Counted from the stretch's first letter, positions 32,124-44,284 are shown. The stretch: DNA of 64,000 nt from Atriophallophorus winterbourni (GCA_013407085.1 JACCGJ010020597.1:25276-89275), one strand, 5' to 3'. Program-made: numbers and translations. Notes: a model not told the origin generated them from the sequence alone.

Positions 32124-33166
32124 TGTAGTAGACTGACCAATATAATAATGTGCTTAAGAATGTTGGAGAAAAGGCACAGGAGATGAAAGGTGTATCGCCT
32201 TAGCCAAAAAGTGCACGAAGGTACAGGGAAGCAATCACGGAACACGAATCAACGGGAAGTGTGTATCAAGGTCAAATGTTATGTAAAGTTAAACAATGTT
32301 GTAACACAGCCCCCTTCCAAGAAGTCTGGGGAGTGGAGACTTCTGATCAGTTGACATTTGAACGGGCCAAGCGGTGTCAGGGCGTTTCAGGCTGGAACAT
32401 AGTCTCTCAGCAACCAGTCACCTTGAAGTCAGCTAAGGCCCTTGATCTGCATGGGTCGATTGTCGGTGGGGCCCAGGGTAGGATACACGAAAAACCGATA
32501 AGTACTAAGCCAAGTCACGTCTCACATGGAGTGAACGTGCTGCCGGAGCCGAATCACACAGGGTGAACGTGCTGCTAGCTGGAATCGCCGGTCTGGCATG
32601 GTCTTAGTATGAACCCAGTAGGATCAGATGTAGGCGCATTTTTGGGCTTAACAAAGAAAAACCAGAAGCGACGAAACATTATCCACGCTGAGAAGTTCCT
32701 GCACCCCCAAGGGTCGATGGCTAACGGCCTCGCCTGGAGAAAGCTGAGTGGCGTGTAGTCGGGCTGGTAAGGACCTTGCCTGATAGGTTTCGTGTTGGGT
32801 TTGTGTGCTCGTGTTTGGGGCTACCGGGTAGGATGGCGACAAGCGTCGGTGATCCGGGGGTGGCGCGTGCCACGGTTTCCACAGCGGGAGGTGCATGTGT
32901 ACCGGAAGGGATACAAGAAGGATGCGTGTATTCCGGGCTACCGGGTAGGATGGCGTATAGCCGCGTGAAGGTGGTAACGGGCTAACAATGGCGGTCTCAC
33001 CAATTTGTGGTAGACTGACCACTGAAAAATTGTCCCCAAGAATGTTGGAGAAACGAACAGGAGATGAAAGGTTTATCGCGGTAGCCAAAAGGTGCACGAA
33101 GGTACAGTAAAGCAATCACGGAACACGAATCAACGGAAAGTGTGTATCTAGGTCAAATGTTATGTT
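32124..33166 (-). mobile_element. Miniature CsRn1-type LTR element with GC-rich interior
   Basis: A 183-bp LTR (32124-32306) and a second, outer-truncated LTR (33006-33166) lie in direct repeat. Both match the LTR at 19375-19557 and are on the minus strand. Inside the left LTR the minus strand has a purine tract (GGAAGGGGGCTG, 32307-32318), as expected next to a 3' LTR. Inside the right LTR it has TGGTGAG, three bases in, the start of the tRNA-Trp primer site followed by divergent bases. The interior of about 700 bp is GC-rich and has no gag/pol motifs. This is the layout of a TRIM-like non-autonomous element. Confidence 0.65.
32648..33115 (-). other. ORF in the miniature LTR element, function unknown
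   Basis: A 155-codon open frame, Pro/Ser-rich, with an internal near-repeat: PSYPVARNTR and, 42 residues on, PSYPVAPNTS. The nucleotide basis is gctaccgggtaggatggcg, present at 32820-32838 and 32938-32956. It starts within the LTR and has no domain I recognise. High GC lowers stop-codon frequency, so chance is likely. Confidence 0.25.
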
Positions 33167-33169
33167 ATC

Positions 33170-34440
33170 AAGGATCTAGGCTTGTTGATGCTTACAGAAT
33201 ATGACATAAATTGTACACATTATCCCTGTACACTGATTTCACAAACGGCTTATCGCTCAGCGGGAATATTAGTACCTCTGTACACTAAAAACAATTTGAG
33301 ATTCAAGAGGCTACCGGGAATTTACACAATTTTATTTTGTTCTCTTTCGTCTAGTTTGGGTAACGTTACATTGATCAGGTACTTAACAATAGAATATGAT
33401 TCCTGTTTGTACTGAAATGTTTTAATTATTATAGTTTAAACTTTCATTTCATTAAAATGGATTCTAGAAATAAGTTCAAATAATTTTATAAATGCCGATG
33501 CCTTTATTTTTATCTCTATTTTAGCTAATGTGCCCAGTGATTTCTTCATGAAGTGTATATATTGCCCAAATATGAATTCAATTTTCAAATATGCTATTCC
33601 TTACAAATTTACTATCACTCATAATAAGCAATCAATTTAAAATTTCCAATGCTACGAAAACAAAAGTTTGCATTTCAATACATTTCCACCAGATTTATTT
33701 GTATATCACAACAAAATCGTGAAGCATACATATAGTTATACACACAAAGAGCAAAGGCAGATCTTTTTCGGTGGTTTTATTCCATCTGCATGTGTTCGGG
33801 CTCATTTTATGTCCCAAGTGTTATCCCTTTGTTACGGTTGATTGCACAGCGAGATTACATTGAAAGCAAATTTGTGATGGGCGTCATTCAAATTTATCAG
33901 CTGCGTTGAAACCTTGTCTGATGCTAATGGCTGTCATTTTGCGTGTCTTCCATATTGTCGCGATTTCAGTTGTATGTAAATCATATCGTATCGAACGTGC
34001 TCATTGATTGGTTGTGTATTTGTATAGGTTGTTTCTAGAAACTCTTAAATCTGACGGGATCTGACTTTGGTTATGAACTTAGTGCTATCCAACGTGTATC
34101 AGTATTAATGACTTGTGATCATGTCTTCGTCTATCGAGTACGTGCTAATATATCCTCGAATCAAGCCTTCTTCAAGTCTGTTTGATATAATATTTCACAA
34201 AATCAGACCAAGCGGTTTTTCAAACGACTTTATTTATTTCTACCTCAGCAACAGTATCTTTGATTTTGACTGGCAGATAGCTCCTTGTTGATCATAGTTT
34301 GTGTGCTACAAAAATTCCAAGCGGCCGTAAAATTCTACCGGTAATCTCCGAGTTATGTTGTATGCAGGGAAGTGTGTTTATGTTTTTCTCAGGTGATTGC
34401 AAAATTAAATTTCCTTTGCGAATATTGGTGAATTTTGTGT
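33170..34440. other. Unassigned non-coding stretch
   Basis: No known protein, tandem repeat or RNA gene seen. Confidence 0.4.
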
Positions 34441-36150
34441 TACAATTATTCTGGTGGAGTTTCAAAAAATATCGCTCATATTCTGTCGTTAGTTTGTTCA
34501 TACTACTGTCTCTTTCTAGCTCGTTTGAAGAGAGTTCTGGCACAGGTAACATGGTTCTTGTTTCTAGAGATCGATATCTGTCCCGTGTGTGTTTCATTCA
34601 TGTAAAAACATGATTCTAGATTCTATGATTCCGTTCTTCGCTTAAACGGTTACCATTTCTCACTATATCTTTTATCCGTAAATGAGATTGCAGTAATAAC
34701 GCAATTAAGTTCACGGTGTGGATAATGTAATTTCAGTTTAAGAACCAAAGAGGGATAATCAATGGATGGGATTCAGATTTTGAGTGTATCATATGCAGTG
34801 AGTTAATCCCAAGTCTTTGCCTCAAACCCTCCGTTAGAAACACAGAAACTGTACATCCTATATGGGGTAATTTAATTTGTTTGAACAAAGTATCGTTGAA
34901 TATTTAACACCTTTACGATCAACATTCCGATAATTAGACTATATTGTCCTTGCTCACTCGGCTTAGATCGTTTTCTGTTCCGCATTTGTCCAACTTATGT
35001 GACATGTCTTACAGCGCTAAGAATGCCAATGAAGAGCACTATTACGTTGAAGAAGATCATAAATTATCCATGGTCTATATTCACATTCATTACATTTTTT
35101 ACAAATGTTACGGCAGAACTAATTAGATAATCTAATCATTTGATGTGTTTAAGTAATTGTTTGCCAAGTTATTTGGAAAATATTCATGTTAGCGCAGTAG
35201 GAAGCGAGACGATTGTGCGGAGTGATTGTCACAGCCCAGAAAGTTAGTAAGAATGTGCCACAAATATCTATAAAATACACCCATCTGCCGTGTGACTCAA
35301 ATAGCTTCTGACAATTAAGTCCAAATTGTGAACTACACGAGTGACTTTCACGGGCAGAGTGAATTAATCTTACTAGCAAATGGAGTAGCAGGACCGAGTG
35401 ATTAGCGCCTTAAATCCGTTTTGCTCCGGGTAGATGGAACTCGTCAGCTACTAGCAAAATATCAAGGAGAAGGCAAACCCTGATTTCTTCGTTGACTATC
35501 AGTTTGCGAGAAAGATTTCAAGAGAAAACGCTTAGAAAAAATCCCGAGTCTCGTAGGCGGATAACTGGTGCACATCCCTTTTATTCTGTCGATAACCTGC
35601 TTCCTCATAGGTTGCACTTGGTTATGCAAAGGCCTGAGTGGTGTATTTAAAAGAAATCATAGTATTTCTAAAGATTGCGGATTTCGTCGCCCCAGCTGGT
35701 TGGGTGATGTCTAAAGAATATAAATTCTCTGTATTTAGAAAGATCTAATCATTAGTGCGTCGAATTCAGGAAGTAGTCAATTAGGCCAAACACAGTTGAC
35801 AATAAAATGACTTCTTTAAATGAGATAGAGGAGCTCATAATTTTGATCATACGAGTTTAAATGACATGATCTTTCTCACTATCATTTGAAATCACTGCAT
35901 AAATTAATGTCTATGAGCTATGGGTGCGTAAGTACTGCTCTCTGTGCTATGTATAGATGAATCCGAAGCGTGCTGACTCCGCCGATCGGGCGAGTACTAT
36001 TGATCGCTATGAGCGCTGAGAGAGAGATTATCCTCCATAATCCAACTGTTTAGTTATCTCAATCATTGTGGCGCTTTGAAACGACATAAGCTTGTGATGA
36101 TAAGTTTGACATACTGTGCAGTCGCATTTTTTGTTGCTCTGACACTTCTG
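34440..36150. repeat. Segmental duplication copy 2 (empty BEL/Pao site)
   Basis: It matches 13600-17310 in ordered blocks (see the copy there). At about 35625-35660, cataggttgcacttggttat then gcctgagtggtgtatttaaa corresponds to the two flanks of the BEL/Pao insertion joined without an insert. From about 35700 to 36060 it carries the same decayed RTE relic (gatctaatcattagtgcgtc, gaattcaggaagtag). Confidence 0.7.
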
Positions 36151-36195
36151 CTCATATCATATCTGCTTGGATTTCTATAATTTCAAGAATTCTGT

Positions 36196-36700
36196 GCTAC
36201 TTTCGATCATATCAATAGTCAATAGTCAATAGTCAATAGTTTATTGTGGTAAAAATAGCTGCAAGCTTAAAAATAACCGCAGAATATTGTACATAATGTG
36301 TCGAAATTAAAAGTGATTGTTATGGACGGGGATAATGGGTGCGTTCATGGACAGTTAAAAGGTTGGGGTTCAAGCCAAAAGCTTGCAGGGTAACCAAACG
36401 ACAATGTTCAAAATATGGGTCCGTGGAGGTTTGGGCAGTTTCGAATGAATGTGGACGCGAATATACGCTGGAAAGAAAAGAAAGGTGCAGTATCAATGAG
36501 TACAAATATGAATGAAGTTAAAAATTGCGCAGTATATTGAAAAAGTGGAAATCAAGGCGCTCCTTGAAAATGCTAAGAGAGGGGGCGCAAATAACTGATG
36601 GGGGTAGGGAGTTCCAGGTGCGAGGGACTCGAAGCGCGAAAAATTGCTTCGGCATTCAAGTCGGCTGTACTGATGGGATAACTTGAGGTGGTGTCCGGAA
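36196..36700 (-). mobile_element. LINE C-terminal fragment of another family, (CAATAGT)n tail
   Basis: The minus frame at 36690-36500 reads LSHQYSRLECRSNFSRFESL and, in the same frame, APGTPYPHQLFAPPLLAFSR. This is the C-terminal region of CR1/L2-like LINEs (compare IPHSRLNCRRYF-x5-R-x5-WN-x-LP). About 300 bp of 3' UTR leads to a heptamer tail at 36212-36240 (caatagt repeated about four times). Truncated at 36.7 kb. Confidence 0.7.
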
Positions 36701-37340
36701 TATATTTGTTTTGCTTTTGTCAATTCATTAACAGCAAAGTTGTCATATCGGCGTATATATCACAGTTTGTTCACGCGCGCAAACATTTTTCAATCGCTGA
36801 CTATTCTACGGTTTTTGCTATCATTGAAAGATCGCGTCAAGCTACGCATTTTTATACTTGTTTCTGTGTTCTAGCTTATGTAGTTAACGAGTTATATTGC
36901 ATTATTTGATACATGACAAAATCACGTGATCCAAAACAGCCACCTTGTAGCACTTGTATATTATTTATTCTTAATCAATTCTGACAATATTTTTCATTGT
37001 TATTATTGTACCGTACCTTGCATTTTGATTTAATGTTTGGATACAATACATACACTTTTTCCAACTCGACTCACGCTTCTGATTTTGCGTGCTTGTGGAT
37101 TCGGTTGATTAGACTCCATGTTAACATTCTGTTGCGACTAACAATCTCGACATCAATTTCAGCATTCGTTTACAATTTATTTTCCTTCAAGAATATTTCT
37201 CGAGCAAAAGAAGGATTTTGTAACGTATTTGTATATTCTGAACATTTCGTGAGTTAAAGTTTTTTTCTGTAATTTATGCGTTCTTATTTTGAGTATTTAT
37301 CCGCTTCAACCTCGACCCGTCGAACAAAAACTCGTCACAG
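36700..37340. other. Unassigned AT-rich stretch
   Basis: ORFs at 36683-36909 and 36997-37257 are hydrophobic and have no recognisable domain. Probably non-coding. Confidence 0.35.
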
Positions 37341-38789
37341 CCGAACAACCAAATTTAGGCTACTAATATGTTTGACCGCATCACGAGATCCAACATATGA
37401 ACAAAAAAATCGATCGATCAAACTGTGACAGCGACATCGAACCAACTTGACCTCATGGCCAAGGGCCTGTATCCGGCGAACGCAACATTTGGTCACCGTC
37501 GGCCCAACTGATAGGACGAATCTCGGCACGCAGACGTCACGTGCAAATCGTGAAAAACAGGTGAGTCCTATGGCGCGTAAAGTAATAATGTGTTTTCTGT
37601 GCATGTGTAAAATCCCTGGTAAATGTGACAGTACCTTAGCCCTTATTTCGTAGCATTAATAAATAACGAAAAGGTTCCAGGTGCCTGCTATGTCTTTGTT
37701 CTTTGCAAAGCTAATTCTTTGCACGATGTCGATATTTCTGGAGCGAAATTAGAAAATAAAATGGCCGGTTTGGAGTTGTGCCTTCGACTTGTGGAAGAAA
37801 TATTGATAAATCATATGAGTACGCAAGTGATCACTGATGTAAACCATCATATCAATACAACGATTTCAGAACCACCATTGTAGGAATCTGGGACTAAGGC
37901 TATTCGTGTGCCAAAAAAGAAAAAAAAGGAAGGTTAATCCAGTTTTGGAACTAGTTAAAACGACCACGGAATTAAGAAATTCTTACCGAGATATGCTGTT
38001 ACGGTCGATCTCAGCTGTACACTCCAAAACAGCTGTACCCGACTCACAAAATCAAGCGCCAAATGTTTCAACCTCGAAAAAATCTGACTTTCCGTTACGC
38101 CAAAAGAACTCCCCATACGCACTGATTGTAATATGTATGAACGTTAGCGAGTCCAAAGAAAGCCCGTTTGATAGCAAACAGAAACACGATGTCGAGAAAT
38201 GGTCTGAACTTTGCCACCTAATGCAAATTGAGCACGTAATCGCAGAAAAAGTGACTCGTCTAACTCGCCATTCAGGTTCAACTCATATTGGTCAAACTCG
38301 CTTGCTCAAGGTAACACTAAAATGCGAGGCTGATATCGAGAAAGTATCGCTGAATGCTTACCTACACAAGACAGATTCTGACTCAAATTGCCGCATATAT
38401 CCTGGTGGGAAAGGGAGAGTAGCTTGAATTCCGGGGAACAAACGTTATCGCGAAGTATAGTTTTACTTGGTGTACCAGAAAATACTTCCATAACATCAAA
38501 TCAGGAAACCGCAGAGCACGACGTCAAGCAATGGCGCTAAATTGCGTGTTCTCTCGATATTTGTAATGCCGTTGTTGTGGACACTTTTCGAGTTCCTTTT
38601 TTGCCAAAATATAAAGGGGATGGACCGAAACCTCTGAAGATTACGTTATTGACCAACGCTATGGCCGAAATAGTGAGGTCGGAATGAAAAAAAGGAAACC
38701 GAACATTGCCCAAGGATGTTAGGCTTAGCCCACCCAAACCAAGTCAAACACTCCCCCGTTTGGAGATAGCGGATAGCAGAGTTTCCAGC
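37340..38789 (+). pseudogene. LINE A copy 1: decayed ORF1 with 5' region
   Basis: It runs from about 37340 (5' region), through a degenerate PHD finger (CFLCMCKIPGKC near 37590, then VPGACYVFVLCKAN), an acidic/helical linker (EEILINHMSTQVITDVNHHI), unit 1 (YALIVICMNVSESKESPFD, VTRLTRHSGSTHIGQ, ADIEKVSLNAYLHK) and unit 2 (SIVLLGVPENTSITSN, VVVDTFRVPFLPKYKGD). Stop codons and frame breaks occur. The sequence ends at about 38789 in the half-MITE. A second copy of the same 5' part begins again at about 38965. Confidence 0.72.
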
Positions 38790-38990
38790 CTGCACGGATG
38801 TGCAATCGTGCAGCACTTCCGTGCTGTGCGCTAACATCGTGCTAAATTGATTGGCCAGAGGTAGTGAGCTGCATGCTGAAATACGATGAAGTCTCGCTAC
38901 CATTTCCATTTCTATTTTTATTTCCCCACTCTGTCTAGGCCTGGTCAACCTGACAGTATCTTAGCTCACGGGCAGTCTCTGACTGTACGT
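38790..38990 (-). mobile_element. Half copy of the TIR/MITE-like element
   Basis: tgcacggatgtgcaatcgtg and the following 180 bp are the reverse complement of 58.66-58.86 kb. They include gatcgtgctaaattgattgg-type sequence, ggcctggtcaacctgacag and gcagtctctgactgtacgtg. The other half is absent. It separates LINE A copy 1 from the start of LINE A copy 2. Confidence 0.65.
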
Positions 38991-39085
38991 GAAAAACCGG
39001 TGAGTCCCATGGCGCGTTAAGTAATAACGTTTTTTCTGTGCATGTGTAAAATCCATGGTAAATGTGACAATACTTTAGCCCCTGA
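38991..39085 (+). pseudogene. LINE A copy 2, segment 1 (ORF1 PHD start)
   Basis: ccatggcgcgttaagtaata through gtaaatgtgacaatactt repeats 37570-37640 of copy 1. It is cut at 39086 by the tail of LINE C. The continuation is at 42276, about 3.2 kb away. Confidence 0.65.
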
Positions 39086-42000
39086 TTCAAGATTCAAGAT
39101 TCAAGATTTATGGTTAAAAAAAGCAAATTGCTGTACAGTACCATAGGATATACGTATAAAAATTTAAAAAAATCGTTACTTGTATGATCATATCCGTGTT
39201 CTGCATAGGTGGAGCAAAAATAATCCTCAATGGCGACACAGACTGAGGGAAAAGAATCTTTGGATGGACAGCAGTTCCGTGCGTTAGAAAAATATAGACA
39301 TCAATATGTAGGGGCCAACGCAGTAGTTCTCAACATAAGGTTTCGTAACCTTTGTTTAAAGATGTGCTCGTTCGCAGAGGTAACAATATCTGTCGGCAAG
39401 CTATTCCACAAGAAGCATACACGAACAGCGAAGAAGTGACGACGACAATTCAATCGTGAGTGTGGGATTTGAAGGGTCAAAGGGTGGCTGCGTGTGGGAT
39501 TTCGCATATATGATTCGAAGAGTCAGAGTGAGGTCGTGTAGGATACGCCTGGGCTTGAGGGTGCACAGTCCAAGTCTGGTCAGTCGCTGCTCAAAGGGTA
39601 AATTATTCAATCCGGTAACAATTTTGGTTGCCTTGTGATAAATTCGTTCGAGGAGCGAGATGTTTTTTTCCATCCATGGCGTGCAAGCTTGTACAGCGTA
39701 GTCAACGACAGGATGTATGTAAGTGTTTAGAAATTTCGCGAGTGAGTGTGGTGGGAAACGCCCGAAAATGCGTTTCAGTATACCTAGCAAGCTGCACGCA
39801 CGCTTGTAGACGGCGTCGCACTGTAGGCTGTTCTTCAAAGTGCCAGACACCAAGATTCCGAGATCTTTTTGTGATGTACTCCATTCAAGCGGGTGGCTGT
39901 CAAGTTTGTAGGTAAAGGGAAAGGGTTTTCCGACTTGCAACATTTTGCACTTGCGGAAATTAAATGGCAGTTTGTTTTGGATTGACCACTGGTGCAGCTT
40001 ATTCAAATCTCCTTGCAGAACATGACAGTCCTCGATAGAGTTGACCTTCGTCCAGATTTTTACATCATCTGCGAATAAAACAAGCTTACATGCTAGTAAG
40101 TTCGGTAGATCGTTTATAAATATGAGGAACAGTATTGGACCGAGAACCGAACCCTGAGGGACTCCGCTCGTGGCTTCAATTGTTCGAGAAGTTTCACCAT
40201 CTATTCTGACTTTTACTTTGCGTCCAGACAGGTAACTTGTGAACCATGTTAGTAGGTTTCCGATGACGCCAACATTCTGCAGCTTCTGAAGCAGTAAGGA
40301 GTGATTCACTCTGTCGAATGCTTTAGATATATCTAAGTAACCGGCATGGACGGAACCCCCTTGGTCTAGTGCTTGCGTCCAGTCATTTAGAGTCGTGAGC
40401 AAGTTAGACAGGCATGAATATGTTTTCCTAAATCCGTGTTGTGTGAAAGTTATTAGCTGATGGTTCTCGAGATGTTCAACAAGTCGTTCACACACCAGGC
40501 GTTCCAAAATTTTAGAAACCGCTGAAAGAAGCGTCACGGGGCGGTAATTCGCCGGATCAGAACGACTGCCCCTTTGTAGATTGGTGTGATAACACCGGTT
40601 TTCCATTGAGTTGGTACGGTTCCCGTATTCAATGAGTGCCTGAATAGACCACTTAGTGGGCCACAAAGCTCCAGCTCGCATGACTTCAGAACAGCGGGTG
40701 TTATTCCATCCTCTCCTGATGATTTGCGAACGTTCAGTCCGCGTAAATGTTTTCGCACAACCGTAGGATTTACCTCGATGTTGCTAAGGCATTCGACTTG
40801 TAGTGGGTGCGGCAAAGACGTCAGCGTTGACACGTTCTTTGGACAAAATACTTGCGCATAAAATGATATTAGGGCATCAGCTGTATCCTTGACATTATCA
40901 GTCAGTCCGTTCTCTGTCTGGATAGGAAATACACCTGGTTTAACCTTGGTCGCGGTGTTTACGATGGTGTACAGCAACTTAGGATGTCGTTCCATCTGGT
41001 CGATCAGCTTCCAATGGTGATATTGCTTGTCTTCTCGAATTAGGGACGTCACCTTGTTACGAAAACTACGAAAGTGTTCCCAAGATGCGTCTGTTCGTAT
41101 TATTTTGTGTGCAGCCCATGCGGAATTTCGCATGGCTATCCACTTCCGAGTGCGGCTTCGAAGTTTGAAGCAAAATGTTCTTGATTTCCTTTTGGGAACA
41201 CAGGTAGAATTGTCGTCTAGTTTTGTACCGATATAACTTAACAGACTAGAACAATGAGTATCTGCATTCGTAAGGTCGAGATGTTTTTCCTCCATAATCG
41301 TAATGGCACCGCGAAGGCCGAAGTAATCGACTCTCCTGATGAACTTAACGTCGCCCGACGCCCTTCTGGCGTTGCACACGAATTCGAAGGACAACACAAG
41401 ATGGTCACTCAGCCCCAAAGGACTATGATACTGCACTGACTCCACTGCTGTTGATTCGGAGGTTAAAATCAGATCTAGAATTGACGATTCATTGAGGCCC
41501 CTTTGTCGAGTGAATGAATGGACATGGTTGTATAGGGGAGTAAAAGTGATAATCTCACGGAATTTGTACTCAAGGGATTGCTGAGTATGCACACTTTTGG
41601 TGTAGAGACGTGGGAGGTTAAAATCACCCATTATTAACAGTTGGCATCCTCTAAGATTTCCAGCGTTGCGCATCATTTGTAACAACGTTTCATTTTGGGC
41701 ATCGGAAGAGTTGGGCGAGCGGTAGATCACACCAAGTATACAGTTCTCTCCAGTTTCCAAGCGAAGGCTACACCACATGGTGTCCTCTAGCTCAAACCTT
41801 GTGTCAGGTACAGCTGTGCATTGAAGACGTTCGTTATAATACAAAGCAACTCCACCACCTGATCTTGAACGGTCTCGTCGAAGTAGGATCATGTTGGGAA
41901 GTGCCAGCTCGCAATCGTTCACCTGATCGTGAAACCATGTTTCGGTAACAGCAATGATGTCAGCAGAAAACTGAGCGTTAAAGTGAGACAATTCGGCGAT

Positions 42001-42275
42001 TTTGTTCCGCAAGCACTGTGCATTTGTGTATAGGCATTTAACAGTGGTTTTCGTGTGTAGCGAGCCTATGCGGATGATGTTTGTATGTCCGACCCCCTGA
42101 GAGCCGGACCATGATGTACTCAGTCCGAATCGGTTTGAGCCGAGCCCACTACGTTTTCTGATGTATTGATTGCTTCCGTTTCGGTGGGAACGCTACCGTC
42201 TAGCGCCCCCAGCCGCGAGTGTCTCACTCATTGGTTTGGGTGGGCTAAGTCTAACATCCTTGGGTAGTGTTTTTT
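39086..42275 (-). mobile_element. LINE C: CR1-like element, 5'-truncated in ORF1
   Basis: Minus-strand insertion into LINE A copy 2. The 3' end has the heptamer tail (gattcaa repeated, 39086-39106). At the other end (about 42225-42275) the minus strand carries the last codons of its own ORF1 (TLPKDVRLSPPKP), so it is truncated within ORF1. The flanking LINE A sequence stops at 39085 and resumes at 42276. Confidence 0.8.
39301..42012 (-). pseudogene. LINE C ORF2: endonuclease and reverse transcriptase, two frameshifts
   Basis: Frame 1 (42012-about 40570) carries the whole endonuclease (AVTETWFHDQ, GGGVALYYNERLQ, LLIMGDFNLPRLY, SILDLILTSES, GLSDHLVLSFEF) and early RT (WKTGVITPIYKG). A missing base near 40570 shifts the frame. 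Frame 2 then carries NYRPVTLLSAVSKILERL, QHGFRKTYSCLSNLL, GYLDISKAFDRVNH, SGVPQGSVLGP and LFADDVKIW, on to RIFGRFPPHSLAKFLNTY and YHKATKIVTGLNNLPFEQR. Another break near 39500 separates the end (LQIPHSRLNCRRHFFAVRV). All catalytic boxes are present. Confidence 0.85.
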
Positions 42276-42609
42276 TCGATGGCATTAATAAATAATGAAA
42301 ATGTTTCAGGTGCCTGCTATGTCTGTGTTCGTTGCACAGCTAAATCTTTGCATGATGTCGATACTTTTGAAGCGAAATTAGAAAATAGAATGGCCGGTTT
42401 GGATTTGGGCCTTTGACTTGTGGAAGAAATATTGATAAAACATGTGAGTACGCAAATGATTACTGATGTAAACCATCATATCAATACAACGATTTCAGAA
42501 CCACCAATGAAGGAATGTGATACTAAGGCTATTCGTGTGCCAAAAACAAGAAGCAGGGTTAATCCAGTTTTGGAACCAGTTAAAACGACGATGGAATTAG
42601 GAAACTCTT
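42276..42609 (+). pseudogene. LINE A copy 2, segment 2 (ORF1 linker)
   Basis: NNENVSGACYVCVRC, then the helical linker (EEILIKHVSTQMITDVNHHI, KAIRVPKTRSRVNPVLE) as in copy 1. It stops at 42609 at the start of the PLE pair. The last 12 bases (taggaaactctt, 42598-42609) recur with one change at 48185-48196 and look like the PLE target duplication. Confidence 0.72.
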
Positions 42610-43868
42610 GTTGTTCATTGTTGTTCTCCGAGCTGGTATGAATGATTGCGTTAGCAGTTGTGATATGGTTTGCATCGATAAGGTAGTGTCGATCGATGTA
42701 AACAACGCTGTCACATAAAAGGATACCATGATTTCTCCATCTTATATATTGAAGTCCTATATATTCTGTAAGAATTTAGATGCGGAATCTATCGAATAAT
42801 TTGATCCTTCAATTAGTCAGAGTAATCTTTTTCGTAGTACTTTGCAAAGTTTATAGGGGGTGCTCCAGGCAGCAACACGATTGGGCGTAGTGGAATGCCC
42901 TACTTGTGAATTTTCGGTAGTCCATAGAAGCGTGGTAAGCTTGAGCCTTCTGGTATCATTCTAAAATGTTCGACAGCACTGAGTTCTCCCATGAACTTGA
43001 GTTTCTTCAGCGTAGCATTTATTTTGTTTTCCAACTGTTTGGTTTGGTCTTCGAGGAAAGGTTGAAAAAGCTAAAGATCCCCACTCCCCTTCAACGTAGA
43101 CTTCGAAGTGACGTTATCATTACTTACAAAATATTGAATACTCCAGATCACACACTCAAACTTTTGTTCAAATACCGTGAATCAGGAATTACACGTAGCC
43201 ACTAAGCGGCACTACAAATTTCGCATTCCCGTAATAATTGTCGCCGATATTTCTATTCGGTACGTGTCTGTTTCCTGTGGAATGCCCTTCCGAAGCAATT
43301 ATCTCCCCCATCTGTATCCAAGCATTCACTCGAACCTTGGACACTTATTTGTTACATAACGATTCGACGATGCCTGTGTATTGACTCAGGGTAAGCATAT
43401 TACTTGAATCCAGTGACATCGTATAATTGTTTTTTTATACCTCTTATTGAACGCATATTTACTATGATATGGTAATTGTGAAGCTATGTGCTTTTTGTGA
43501 CCATAAATTCTTGAATCTTGAATCTTCTTGAATCTTTAATGTCTCGATATGTGGTGGTGTCTTGAAGGAGTTGCTCAGCTTTGCGTATATAATCGTTTTT
43601 TCACATAAACACCGTCACCCGTCCTTTGTCTGCCGGTAATATGACAATATTTCTATCTTTTTGTAAATTGTTTATTGCAATAAACTCGTTCGGCGTCAGG
43701 ACTTGATGCTCTTTGTTCGCGATGAGTGCGGGTATTATTCTATGGCGAATATTTTCTTGGGTTTCTTCTGGAATTGATTATGTTTTTAGCATACTCTCAA
43801 GACTGGCGATAAGTTCTGTGTAGCAAGCATTGCGTTCTTTGTTGTAACGTTGATTGCGACAGCAAGTT
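42610..43868 (-). mobile_element. Penelope-like element, left (minus) arm of an inverted pair
   Basis: Minus-strand RT fragment. Near 43740-43600 it reads RHRIIPALIANKEHQVLTPN, then DRNIVILPADKGRVTV and DDYIRKAEQLLQDTTTY-like. Near 42990-42860 it reads FYGLPKIHK and GIPLRPIV. These are PLE RT signatures. It is interrupted at about 43057-43535 by a LINE fragment and its frames are broken. At 43832-43868 it meets the plus arm through a perfect 37-bp inverted repeat. Confidence 0.75.
43057..43537 (+). mobile_element. CR1-like LINE 3' fragment inside the PLE
   Basis: Plus frame VFEERLKKLKIPTPLQRRLR, then YKILNTPDHTLKLLFKYRES: the C-terminus of the LINE B/E family, followed by its 3' UTR and heptamer tail (cttgaatcttgaatc at about 43512-43530). 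The PLE sequence on the two sides joins smoothly when compared with the plus arm at 47.70-47.75 kb. Confidence 0.8.
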
Positions 43869-44284
43869 TTTGCGTCTTATCGCGAACGCGTACAAGAGAA
43901 TTGACAACTACTCAAATGTCGTTCAAGTCGAACAGAATTTCTGTCGCGGTGAAATTAGTGATCATATGGCGCAACAACTTGCTGTCGCAATCAACGTTAC
44001 AACAAAGAACGCAAAAGTCAAAAACGTCAAGTCCTTGACGACAAAATGAGGTTAATTAACCCTAATCGGGGTGAAAGTCCTGGGAGGAACTGGGTTAAGA
44101 ATCTATCGATTGTCGGCAGATGAGAAACGCGTGATTAGCCGCGGTTTAGACTTTAACTGTAAGGATGCCTGCTACACAGAATTTATCGCCAGTCTTCAGT
44201 GTATGCTAAAAACACAATCAATTGGAGAAGAAACCCGAGAAAATATTCGCCATAGAATAATACCCGCACTCATCGCGAACAAAG

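Noticed and set aside
32648..33115. 155-codon ORF as a protein of the miniature LTR element
   Set aside because: The region is GC-rich, which favours long chance ORFs. The frame begins in the LTR and no motif is recognisable. Kept only as a low-confidence entry.
36212..36240. CAATAGT repeats as a CRISPR-like or telomeric array
   Set aside because: Spacers are absent and the run ends in a LINE 3' UTR. It is the tail of a non-LTR element.
43000..43540. Separate gene near 42966-43205 mixing two protein pieces
   Set aside because: The ORF crosses from the minus-arm PLE into a plus-strand LINE fragment. The fusion is accidental.
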